Assembly: GCA_010093685.1 (NCBI GenBank)
Contig: MU006225.1
Coordinates: forward strand, 6,507-70,506
Source of the DNA: Ophiobolus disseminans
Taxonomy: Eukaryota > Ascomycota > Dothideomycetes > Pleosporales > Phaeosphaeriaceae
DNA: 64,000 nucleotides
Direction of reading: 5' to 3'
Below the pieces are notes generated by a model. The model was not told the DNA's origin, did no database searches, and saw only the letters and a program-made list of their open reading frames with translations. A program made the translations under genes and the position numbers. Positions 1 to 9,896 of the stretch are shown piece by piece. The stretch's first letter is position 1, and every line of letters begins with the position of its first letter.

Positions 1-290
1 GACACGGCGTTGCTCTTGACACGGCGTTGCTCTTAACACGGCGTTGCTCTTGACACGGCGTTGCTCTTGACACGGCGTTGCTCTCAACACGGCGTTGCGC
101 TGCTGCTATTGGCCTGCTGCTGCTCTCGACGCGCTGCTGCTCTTGACACGGCGTTGCTCTTGACACGGCGTTGCTCTTAACACGGCGTTGCTCTTGACAC
201 GGCGTTGCTCTTGACACAGCGTTGCTTTTGACACGGCGTTGCTCTCAACACGGCGTTGCTCTCAACACAGCGTTGCGCTGCTGCTATCGA
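1..290. repeat. 17-bp GC-rich minisatellite
   Basis: About fifteen copies of a 17-base unit (gacacggcgttgctctt with g/a, t/c variants) run from the window edge to about 290, interrupted twice by short ctgctgct-rich spacers that are themselves repeated. The array probably continues to the left of the window. No reading frame of note; an ORF starting at 256 merely leaves the array and looks accidental. Confidence 0.9.
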
Positions 291-493
291 CGTGCTGCTG
301 CTCTCGGCATTTACCGGTATCCGGGCTCTGCCGATCTGCGCTCGCGAACATCACGACCGCAAGATGTATCTGCGAACACCAAACCCTAAGCCCCTCAACC
401 CTATAGATTCTTACGCTGCAATTTGCGCAGGGCGTGCGCCTATGCGCGCTGAGTTATGTGTCCAAATTCAAAGTAAATTGGACTGCAGACTAA

Positions 494-608
494 AAATGGA
501 ATGTACCCATGAAATTAAATGGAATGTACCCCCCATTCTCAGAAATACCCGCTTGTACGCGTAGCCACCAGCACTAACAAAGAAATGGAACGTTATAACG
601 TTCCATTT
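494..608. repeat. Short direct repeats and 26-bp perfect palindrome at a transposon break
   Basis: Two direct copies of aaatggaatgtaccc lie at 494-508 and 517-531. A 26-base perfect palindrome at 583-608 is built from aaatggaacgtta and its complement. All four arms share aaatggaaYgt, so they look like terminal inverted repeats of small elements placed next to and back to back with each other. They sit exactly where the Copia reading frame to the right loses its similarity to integrase, suggesting an insertion or rearrangement breakpoint. Confidence 0.6.
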
Positions 609-612
609 CGGG

Positions 613-2777
613 CCCTGGGTTAGCTTAGCAGTAGTGTTCTTGTTGATTAGAACAAGGTCGTTGTCTGTATGGACGATGGCCACAGTGACTCGGTACTGAG
701 TCTTGACAGTGACTACGTAGGCGATCAAGGAACGACCGAAGCCTTCCTTTGTGGCGGAGAGATCGATAGACCGGTAGCGGATAAGATCCTCAGTGTACAG
801 GCTCCACCAACGTTCGCCGTTCAGGCCGGGCGGTGAGATAGGTCCCACGAGGTCGACATGTACGCGCTGAAATAGGCATGTGGCCCGATCAGGTATAACG
901 CGAGAAATCTGTTGTCGTGAGTTACTGATCATACAAACCTCGCAAGAGAAGCGTGAGGTGTCAGTCAGCTCTAGGCCAGTAGTGCTCTGGACGAGCTTGC
1001 GTAATCGCGCCACGTCAGCGTGCCCAAAGGTCTCGTGGATCTCTTGAAGAGTCACTTTTCGAGTAGGCTGTGCGTGCGATGAATTGTGATGAGGAGCGTT
1101 CTGTGATGCGAAAGCGAGAGCGTTCGCAGCGCCTATTGTATCGTCCTCGTTCTCAACGTGAAGGAAATTAGGGACACCGTCAATTTCTGGTGTGTAGGCG
1201 GCCTCAGCGAGGCTTGGGTGGGCGTACACGCGCTCGTCCCATCCATGATAGAAGTAGCCCTTGGCTCGGATCTTCGAGTGGGAGATACATGAGAGGAACA
1301 TGTCGGGAGCGTACAGGACGCCAGGAAGCGTGAGGGTATTGATTGCGCCGTCTCCGCGGAGTACGGCGAGCTTGATCGTGCCAGTGGCTTTAACCTCAAC
1401 TTTGCCACCACCTGTCTCAATAACTGTTCGGCGACGTGGAGGGTCGAAGCTAATAAAGCGATCGTGGTTGTTGCAGATGTGATCTGAGGCGCCAGTGTCG
1501 AGGATTGTACGGTCTTTGTAGTCAGCACGGTCTGCGAGGCGCTTGGCCTGCTCTGAGATCTCTGCGATCTGCTCGTCCTCGCTGTCGTGTTCTGCTGCGA
1601 GGCACGTCATCATGAAGGCGCTGCCCCAAGTGGGAGCGTTGCCGCGAGGAGGCGGCGGCTCATCCATCAAGACTGCCGCGGCATTGGTATGAGGAGACTG
1701 TGTACGGCTGGCAATGTTGGCATCCCACTTTGCCTTGATGTGAGGCGGGATAAGATGGGGATGGACTTTCCAGCACAGGGCTGTGCCGCCGGCGTGCTCT
1801 CGGTTGCAGTGTGTACAGTGAGATATAGGCTGTCGAGGTGAGCGCTCTGTAGATTGTGTATTGTCCTGTGTAGTGGTAGTGGTAGTTGTAGCCGTTGACT
1901 GGGCAGGGGCGCCTTGCTGGCCACCCCCTCGTCCTTCACTGCCTTTGTTGCCACGTCCGCGGCCACGACCACGGCCGCCACCGCCTCGGTGGTTGCCTGC
2001 CTGCTGGTGATTGCTAGCAAAGGATGCGGCCTTGACTGGGTCGTCGCGACGAGCCTCATCGTTAAGCTCGTGAATGACCGAGTCAAGTGTAAGAGTGCGA
2101 TTAGAGCGAAGGTCTCGTCGGATTGTACGAGCGTATTCAGGGTAGGGGTCTTCGATTGCAAGGATAAACTGGTATAACACTCCCTTACCTGGGAGGTTGA
2201 GCTTCATCTCTGTCAATCGATTGAGAGAGGAGCGGTACTTGTCGGTAAACTTGAGAGTATTAGGCTGATCAGCGCAGCGGAGTTTGAAGAATTCCGCCCA
2301 GGCGCTGCTCTCCTCGTTGAGGCCTTCTTCTTCGAAACGACGGAGGATGTTCTCCCATCGCAAGTGTACGGTATCGAGACCTTGCACTGCCTGCCATATA
2401 TCTGGCGGAAGAGTTTGCAGCAGAGCCATGTCAAGAGATGCGGCCATCTTCTTCCAAGCTTTGAGTGTAGCCGCCATCTGGCTAGCTTTCTCAATAATAG
2501 GCTTGTTAATGCCTTCCTTGCCCTCGTTATACGCCTTGATAGCACTCATCTTCTTGTTGTATTCAGGACTGCCAAGGACGATTGTGGTGTCGTCGAGTTC
2601 TTCAGCGTCTGGGATAAGGCCATTGTAGTGGGGCTTCGGGGGCTTCGGGAGGGAGCCGTCAAGGACGTCGTCTGCGTCGAGCATCTGCGCGTAGATCTCA
2701 ATTGCGGCTTTCCATTTCTTGAAGTTGCTGCCATCAGAGGACAGCTTCGGGATCTGGGCTGCGTCGGAGGTACCCAT
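613..2777 (-). mobile_element. Copia (Ty1-type) retrotransposon, 5' half of gag-pol, truncated in integrase
   Basis: An open frame of 769 codons starts at 2777 and stays open to 468, but recognisable content ends near 613. In order it shows a Ty1/Copia-type gag region (about residues 1-310), an Arg/Gly-rich stretch, a zinc-knuckle-like CTHC...H...C cluster (about 320-345), an aspartic protease motif DTGASDHI (about 425), a GAG-pre-integrase segment with HETFGHADVARL and a CEVC pair, and the start of the integrase core (HVDLVGPI). Reverse transcriptase, RNase H and the far LTR are absent. The tail after the palindrome at 583-608 is unrelated sequence. The lack of internal stops in gag contrasts with RIP-scarred elements elsewhere in the window, so this copy is either young or too short to have been mutated. 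Confidence 0.85.
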
Positions 2778-3187
2778 CGTATCAGCGTCGATCGTTGTAC
2801 GGGGTGTAGGGTAGTGACGTCAGGATCAACAGCGTAATAGCTGGATACGGGTAAGCAGCAGATCAAGCGACATGTAGGAGTCGCAGTAGGTAAGGTGTCA
2901 GGCCGTAAAGGGTAATTGACAGCAGGTAGGTAGGGCGACTGGTAGGGATCGCAAAAAAGGTAAATTGAAGTAGGGTACTTGATCCAGCGGACCTTGCGCT
3001 TCCAGTACGGGCGAAAGCTGCAAAGGTTGAGCCGGGCTCATAACCTGATGGAATGTGTGGTACTTGTTGTATTGTTTGTGCTACGGTACAGAGTAGGAGC
3101 ATACGGAGATGGAAACAGGCTAAGCCCAAATGGGCTAGATAGCCAAGTACATGCTCATATGAGCAGGAACCTCAGGGCTATCGAACA
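2778..3187 (-). repeat. Possible 5' LTR and leader of the Copia element
   Basis: The 410 bases upstream of the gag start hold no gene. On the minus strand the segment can be read as starting with TGTTCGATAG at 3187, which would fit the TG start of an LTR, followed by a leader to the gag ATG. No second LTR is present to define the ends, so this is an inference from position only. Confidence 0.3.
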
Positions 3188-3200
3188 CTATTGATGGGCT

Positions 3201-3830
3201 ATGGCATTGCTGGGCCGCATGTATCAACGCAAGATTGACCAGCTCAAAGCCGCCGCATCAGCTACTAGCCATGACGCTCAAGACCGCAAACTGCGCACCC
3301 GGGCAAAAAAGGAAATATGGGACGCCGAGGCGCCGCCCTGCACCTGGGCGGCCTACAATGCACGGCTCAAGCGCTCCCGCCGCTGGTATGAAGCCGCAGA
3401 GACGCTTGGCTGGGGCGTCCTTGTCCTCACGCCCAGCGACACCATCACCCCGCACTGGGTGGAGCAGACGTTGCGCGCTGGCGAATGGAATATCTGGCTG
3501 CAGCTTGTCTAGCGTGTCAATCCAGTGGCCGTTGCCGCAAACCACGACTTCAATGCCTGGCTGGGTCCTCCCGGCATTGAGCATGGCTCCCTTGATGGCG
3601 CAAGTACACTCACCATTGAAGCATGTCTCCCCTACCGCATCACAGAAATACCCAACAGCAAGGGAGAGAGCAATGCAGCCAGTCTGGACGGTAGCAGTGA
3701 TGACGAACACGACGAGGATAGGCATAGCGAACACAGCATTACCAGCGTTCCCTCCCTAGCCTCTACTACAAAAGGTACCTATCGAGTACCCGTCTTACTA
3801 CACGCACTAGACTTGCGCCAGCTCTTCTAA
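3201..3830 (+). pseudogene. Uncharacterised ORF with one premature stop
   Basis: Not recognised as a named family. A frame opens at 3201 and reads 103 codons to TAG at 3510-3512; the same frame then continues without another stop to 3830, giving about 209 codons. The stop is one C-to-T change from CAG (Gln), and the sequence on both sides reads as ordinary protein: a basic helical N-terminus, a Trp-rich segment around CTWAAYNARL and GEWNIWLQLV, then an acidic SDDEHDED stretch. I infer an inactivated gene, probably transposon-associated given its place beside the Copia copy. The opposite strand also carries an open frame here (3258-3734), so strand choice is not certain. Confidence 0.45.
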
Positions 3831-4388
3831 CCGCACAATACACAAGCCTAGACAAGCACGTAATAGTTCTACCTTGTATCTCTTCTCTAATGATCACCTA
3901 CCCACCCGTGACTTTCTGCCATCTTGCTGCCCACAAACATGTCTTGTCTACATATGTTAAGAAGCTACAACCTTCTCTCCTGCTTGTTGCGTGTACCCCT
4001 CTAGCCACTATCTCGCAGCTCTTGTGCCTCGGCGAGCGTGGCCGCCTACGCACGCGTTTGGAGTCGCCTCCACACCGCCTATGCACACGTTTGGAGTGGC
4101 CTTGACACCGCCTACGCACGCGTTTGGAGCCGCTCCGACACCGCGACGCCTGCGTCTACTGGCCGATTGCTGCTTCACCATCTACCTCCCCTCTCTGCTT
4201 CACATGCAGCTGCCTGGCCGCATGCGGAGCCCGCTTAATTGGCTCCTGGCTGGCAACACCCTTCAAATATTCTCTTCACACCCTTTTCAACCACAACCCT
4301 ATGCTACAAGCATTCTGAAGAGTATAAAATGTGCGCAATGCTGTGTTGCATCTGCCTGCAAGGTTGCAGCAAATAATACGACTACTTA
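3831..4388. other. Gene-free stretch with a 33-bp triplicate
   Basis: No gene is seen. The only structure is three tandem copies of a 33-base unit at 4042-4074, 4075-4107 and 4108-4140 (starting ccgcctaYgcac, about 80-90 percent alike). The unit is a multiple of three and stays open in several frames, but nothing around it looks coding. Confidence 0.75.
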
Positions 4389-4485
4389 GGGCCTTCCTGA
4401 TTTAATTTAATCTTTTTAAATCAGGAAGGGTCAAAATCAGGGTCCAACTAGCGCTAAATTAAATCAGGAAGGGTCTTCCTGATTA
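4389..4485. repeat. Cluster of inverted ccttcctgattta repeats
   Basis: The arm gggccttcctgattta (from 4389) faces taaatcaggaaggg (to 4430), and a second facing pair abuts at 4461-4473 (aaatcaggaaggg) and 4474-4485 (tcttcctgatta). The AT-rich, mirrored arms look like the terminal inverted repeats of a MITE or a decayed DNA transposon. The cluster ends less than 15 bases before the truncated methyltransferase, so it may have caused that truncation. Confidence 0.6.
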
Positions 4486-4495
4486 TTGATTAATA

Positions 4496-4843
4496 GTGAG
4501 GATACTCCACGACTGGCCGGCGAAGTACTGCATCCAGATTCTTCAAGCGCTTGTGCCAGCTTTGAAGCCTGGAGCGCGAATCGTGCTAATGGAGGGCATT
4601 GTACCGGAGCCTGAGGTGTGCACGCCGTACCAGGAGCGTTGGCTCACGAATTACGATATGATCATGAAAATGATGTTCGCGTCGAAGGAGCGGACGATTG
4701 GTGACTGGAAGCAGTTGATCGATAACGCTGATGAGGGTGGAAGGTTCAAGCTCGTTGACGTGATTCGGCCGGACGGTAGTCAGTTGAGTCTGTTGGTCAT
4801 TGATGGGTGGAGTAACAGAAACTCGTTGCATTTGTGCAGCTGA
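4496..4843 (+). pseudogene. O-methyltransferase C-terminal fragment
   Basis: The frame encodes about 115 residues matching the last third of plant/fungal class II SAM-dependent O-methyltransferases (Methyltransf_2). The pieces are RILHDWPAKYC (the His of the catalytic HDW motif), then PGARIVLMEGIVPEPE, then the terminal FKLVDVIRPDGSQLSLLVIDG. The frame enters with no ATG directly after the inverted repeats at 4389-4485. The N-terminal dimerisation domain and SAM-binding half are missing. Such enzymes usually methylate polyketide or phenolic metabolites; this copy cannot be functional alone. Confidence 0.8.
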
Positions 4844-5128
4844 CGCGACCCACGCGCCAATGTCTTAGTCGCCATCAAACTTGCGATCAATCAACCAGTC
4901 GAGTCATCAACCAGCTGAAGGTCGCGAATCAACAATCAACTCATCTTTTCTTAGCTTAATCAACCAAGAAGGCGTTTTTACGGCCTCGGTTGGTAGCCCA
5001 GGGCCTAGACTGCGGCTTTCTGTCGTACTGACAACAAACTAGCGCCGCGAAGCCCTTCCGCGAGAGAAAATATGCAGCTGAACCTGTTGACAACGTGCAT
5101 GCTGTTTGTCCTTTCGAGATACTTGCAT

Positions 5129-8100
5129 TCATACAGGCGTAGTAGTGTAGCTTGTTTTGTCTGTTTGTGACAGAGTCATGGACATAGCGGCTGACACCAA
5201 CTTCTGCCGCCCAATGGTGGCGCCCAGGAAGCTAATAGATACTCCCTGTCTCTTCCACAGGTCATTATAAAACGACGCTGAATCCGGATGTGCGTAGTAG
5301 ATGGCTTTCTTCTCGTGTACGTCCTGTAGCTGCCTATCGGCGTTGGCCGATAAAAGAATTTCCACGAGCCTCTGCCGATCCTCTTGAACAGCGAGATGTA
5401 GTGCTGTCCACTCCGAACCTGGCCATGGCTCATCGGGATCTTGTCCCTTAACGGAAAGCAGCCGCTGCAGAACCGGTTCTTCGTTGAACAATACGGCAAG
5501 ATGTATCGAGTTGCAATTTTCCCGGAAGATCTCCCATCCACCTTGCCCGTCTGTGAGGACGAGGCGAAGGCGCTGCAGTAACTTAATTCGCTGTTTTCTA
5601 GTGACTCCTGTGAAGGGCGCTTTGGTATTCAGAGCAGGTACAATATGAAGAAACGCCTGGTACTCGTATCCAGGCGGGTTCCCGCCCAGAGATTTCTGGA
5701 ACGAGGCGTAGGGCTCTTGCAGAAAATGTTGGTATCGGTGAATCCGTTGGAGTGCGGTGAGACTGCTCCATCGCTCTGCCGGATCCTGGTTGCAGCACTT
5801 GATAAGAATCTCGTCCATATCGATGCTTGGTTTGAAGTCTTTCTCCACCTCTTGGAGCGTCCCTGGCATAGTTGTTAGATGATAGTTAGCTGACATGCGC
5901 TTGGCTTGGGGACAGTGGGAACTCTTACTTGCCAAGCACCAGACATCGCCTTTTGTGGACCATTGCTGCTCCCTGAGCGTCATATCTTTGATCTCCTGGC
6001 TTAGATAAGCAACGGTTCAGCGGAGACGAAGGATAGGCGCTTTTGTACTTACGGGCGGCCAATAGCTGGGTGTTCCTCGGTAAGTAGCAACCGTCATTCG
6101 TTGATCCAAATTGCGAACGTGTCCAAGGTCACATAGCTTGGCGATGCGCTTGCCCCTCGGTCCAGTTTTTAAGATGACTGCATAGTATCGCAATTAGTGA
6201 TGGGGGTATCTATTAGAACTGACAGCAGTACCTACTGTTGTGCGGCTTTATATCTCTATGAAGCTTGGTATCCCAATGGCGCTCAACGCCGACCTCGCCA
6301 CTCTTAGAGATTGTGATGCCGTAATGTAAATAGGCCAGAGCGGCGAAAAGCTGGTACATCAGGGTCCACATATCTTTCTCACTCAGTGCTTCGCACACTG
6401 GTACGTCGTCTGAATCGGAAAGATCCAGATCCGGCAGCAATTCCTCTTCATCGTTGGGATGGGCATCGTTGGGGTGGGCATCCTTCTTTGGTGGCGTTCG
6501 CTTAACGTGTCTGGTCTCCAAATCGCCAGCGTCACAGTACTCCAGGTAAAGTGTGAACAATCGTTTGTTCACCTTTGATGTGACAAAGCCGAGGTACGAG
6601 ACGACAAAAGGATCTAAAGGCCAGGCCTCAGGGTCAGCAAAGTCCTATAAAGTAAGGGTTTTGTCGAGCAATCAGCGGCTGGTTTCTAAAGTGGCACCTA
6701 GGTAGCAGTTCATAGCCAATCTCCAAAATAGGCTCGGGGTTAGGGCTTACGTACGGTCCAGCCGCTCAAAAGAACTTTTCTCGCGCATGAGTGCCCTGTA
6801 AAGCATTTTCACTTCCTCGTTATTAAGGCCAGACCAGTCATAGGTCTTGCTGAAGATAGTCTTCACTAGTGTCAAATTTCGTTTTGGAAGATGTGTTAGA
6901 GAGCGAACTCACCTTAGGCCCCACGGAGTCTCCTTGCTTGGATAGAATATGGCACTTCGCTTGTGAAGTTCGAGCTTGGTCTAACCTTGACTCTTTCTCC
7001 AGTTCGGGATCGACCTGGTATGAGCTCCAATCCAGTGATCTTTTCGACCACATTTCCTCGAGTGGGGTCTTTTTACCTTTGTTCACGAGGGTTTGATCTG
7101 CATGCTTGGCCAACAAGATGTCTCGCGCCCCATCCTGGTCAAATCGAACGGCATAATGCAAAGGTCTGTCATCATTCTTATCCCCAACGTTAACATCAAC
7201 GCCTGCTTCTAGAAGGATCGAGATTGACGACAGATTCCCCTCCTTGACCGCAAGGTGCAGCAGACTATGGCCATCCTCGGCGTATCCAGCATTCAGGTCA
7301 TCCATCGACAATCTAAGATGTTCAAGGAGTAGATGCAGAACTTCCCCATCGTATCCTTGAGCAGCAGCACACAAGAATGGGGTCCCCTTAACATCCAGAT
7401 CCTTGATCAACCCTGGCTCAGTATTCAGAAGAAGTATTTTGAAAGTGCCGTAGTGTGAAGTTGAGGCAGCAGCCATTGAAAGAGGCGATTCCCCGTCTTT
7501 GTCTTTAGTCGTCGCTTCAGCCCCGTTGTCAAGAAGCATTTGAACAATATCCGCTTCATTCAATTTGACAGCTACGTGTAAGGGCTGGCGCCCATGATAA
7601 TCGGAGCAAGTGGTAGCGGCCCCTTGTTGGATCATCTCCTTGACAATGGTTTTCAATCCTGTGCTAACAGCGTAGAAAATGTCAGGGGCTCTGCTGAGGC
7701 GAGCCGGGAATGGGTCTCGGTCCACATCGTTCGGGTCGTTGGCCATTAAGTTGATATTGAGTGCATCTCCGTCAAAAAGAAATAATCGAACCAGCTGCTC
7801 GACACGAGCGCCGGCATCCAACTTGTCTTGTACTCTCCTAGAGAGTCGAACATGCCCCGTCCAGTTCCGGGTCGCGTAGCTAAGCAGGGGAAACCTTCCA
7901 AAATCATTGCTGTTTCCCTGTCGGGCCGTTGACTGCGCGTAACATAACATGTATCCAAGGCAGCATTCCGCGAGGTACGTCCTGCATTTGTCGGGGTCGA
8001 TTCTGAAGTCCTCTGCGCTCTCCGAAAGCAGGAAATTCCTTACTGTATAGTGTACGAAGAGAATAATCGAGTCCTCATTCACGGATACCAGGCCACCAAG

Positions 8101-9387
8101 ACCATGTAGAACATCTGACAGTTGTGTAGGCCGCTCCTGCAGATCCACAAGTCTGGGAGACCCAGGGCTTAGGGCAACGGCCTCGGCCAATTCATCTATC
8201 GAAAGTCGCTCCTCAGAAAATGCCAGCCACCTGAACGCTCGACGTACAGTTTCCCTGGAGCCAGGGGATATTCTGCTTCGAAGTACTTCCTGGTACGTGC
8301 TGTCCAGGTCCTTCGGAAGTGAACGCATGGCAATCATTATTTCTCCTTGCGATAATCCCGAATCATACAACCATTCGAGAGTGGACATTTGCAATACTGC
8401 CAACATGAACCTGTCCGTTGTGTTATGTTAGAAAGCCTTCTCATAAGAGCATTAATGAACCTAAGACTTACATGCCGTTGGAACTCTGCACGATATTGTC
8501 CACAATCTCCTGCTGTAAGTCTTTACGCATTGATGACTTCGTACGAATCTTTAATTCCACGAATTTGTGGATGTCCGAATCGAATTTTGTGTGTCTTGTG
8601 TCAGCAGAAATAATGGATATCGGTAACTTGGTCAGGCAGCTCTCGATATCCAAGTTCCGACGACTGGTGAGCAGTATGGAGAGCCAACCACCACGTTGGC
8701 CTGTACTGCGCAACTCATTAATCAGGTCGAGAACAGTCTGTCGTTCATCCAAGTCGCACTCATCCAATGCGTCTATTACTATGAACACCCGAATGAAACA
8801 TTCTAGTGTGGGTATCAGCAGATCAAAAAGCCTTTGGAGGGTAGGCTGCTCCTGTAGATCGATCGTAGCAAGCAACTGCGCTACTCTAGAGTTGTCCGTA
8901 TCTCGAACAAGTCGCTCCCATAGTTGATGGATGACACAAGACAGGAATTGAGATGCACTGGCATGCCCGGCCCGAGCCTGGAAGAAAAAGAAGGCCAAAC
9001 CGGTATTCGCGGATCCATAATGTAAGGCATCTTCCAGGCGATTGATGATTGATGCGCTATAAGCTATCAGGAATAGATGGGCACAGGGCATAAGTGAAGT
9101 TTCGCACCTAAGAAAAGATTTTCCAGTTCCCGCTTTATGTGGGAAACAGATTCAGCGAGGACAGAGTATGCAGGTTAACAGCCAAACTCACGCTTTCCGT
9201 GAATCCACAGTGTGTCCGGCGCTTTTCCTTCATACCAGTTCACATATCCTGGATCCTCAAAGACCCAGCTTGCCGAATGTTTTGTGTTGTAGTCAAGTAG
9301 GCGCTGGTGGGCCACGCTTACATCGGAAGTGGTTCGAAGCCAGCTCAAGGCTGGGTGAAGACCGCCCCCAATCTCTTGCTTCTGCAT
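5129..9387 (-). CDS. Predicted NACHT - ankyrin - protein kinase - ankyrin protein (STAND NLR fused to a kinase)
   Basis: Exons: 9387-9192, 9132-8472, 8410-6913, 6860-6755, 6644-6236, 6177-6053, 5995-5929, 5862-5129. The first three join perfectly and give a short N-terminus, NACHT ATPase (Walker A GKPGTGKS formed across intron 1; Walker B FIVIDALDEC; SILLTSRR; then GMFMLAVLQM) and about six ankyrin repeats (PLHVAVKLNEADIVQMLL and similar). A phase-0 GT-AG intron (6912-6861) then leads to a kinase N-lobe: VGPKTI supplies the beta-3 lysine. Later exons give LYLEYCDAGDL (hinge), LHRDIKPHN, DLG, GTPSYWPPE, GDVWCLA and PAERW, followed by more ankyrin repeats (TALHLAVQEDRQRLVEILL). All catalytic residues are present. 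Oddity: exons 4 and 5 differ by one in phase with the obvious sites (donor gtacgt, acceptor atag), so a tiny exon, unusual splicing or an indel is needed. Alternative: two adjacent genes, NLR (9387 to about 6838) and kinase. The start at 9387 leaves almost no N-terminal effector domain. Confidence 0.7.
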
Positions 9388-9896
9388 GGTACGACTGTGT
9401 CACTAGACGCCTCACGCCCGAGTCTAGAGTTACGAAAGAGGAGGGAGAGCGGACACAGTAACAGCACATACAACCAGAGTGAGGGAAAGTTAATAGAAGC
9501 AAGCCGTCCATGCTCAGGTCCCATCTTCTCGCTCTCCCGGCTGCAGATACCAAGACCCGTAGCTAGTTGAGCGGTGGATATCACTGGGCGATAAATCGCG
9601 CACTCGCATCTTAGCGTCCAATCGTTCGTTACTAGACCTGCAAGCCACACCAAATGCAGAAAACAGGCAGTCGCTACACTATGTGGTGGACCAATCCCAC
9701 TACTTCTAGCTGGCCTGCATGCATGGCGTGTATGCATGCCACATCCGGGTGAAGATCGACAGGATGATGCCCATGCAGCAGTCCAATGTCAGCACGCTCC
9801 GCTGCGGCTGAGTTTGGATATCCCACATGAGGAGAGATCAAAAGCACGACGTTATTGAAGCACCGCGAAACGGTCTTTACAGCGTTTCTATCAGCG
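9388..9896. promoter_or_regulatory. Shared divergent promoter region between the NLR-kinase and HeLo-pseudokinase genes
   Basis: These 509 bases separate the two start codons of head-to-head genes and contain no convincing ORF. No specific factor-binding site could be assigned. The spacing would allow joint control of receptor and putative effector, as is common for fungal NLR/effector neighbours; this is inference from layout. Confidence 0.5.

Noticed and set aside
1667..2161. Overlapping ORFs inside the Copia gag
   Set aside because: Thr/Leu/Ser-rich frames antisense to or out of frame with a recognised gag-protease; shadows.
3258..3734. Minus-strand 158-codon frame starting with a signal-peptide-like, Cys-containing stretch (small secreted protein?)
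   Set aside because: It overlaps the plus-strand frame 3201-3830 over its length, its C-terminal half is Arg/Gly/Ala-rich shadow-like sequence, and no intron improves it. Kept only as an alternative in the note to that gene.
9345..9737. Minus-strand 130-codon ORF as a possible upstream exon giving the NLR an N-terminal domain
   Set aside because: Composition is random-like and it is in a different frame from exon 1; no donor joins it to the exon starting at 9387.
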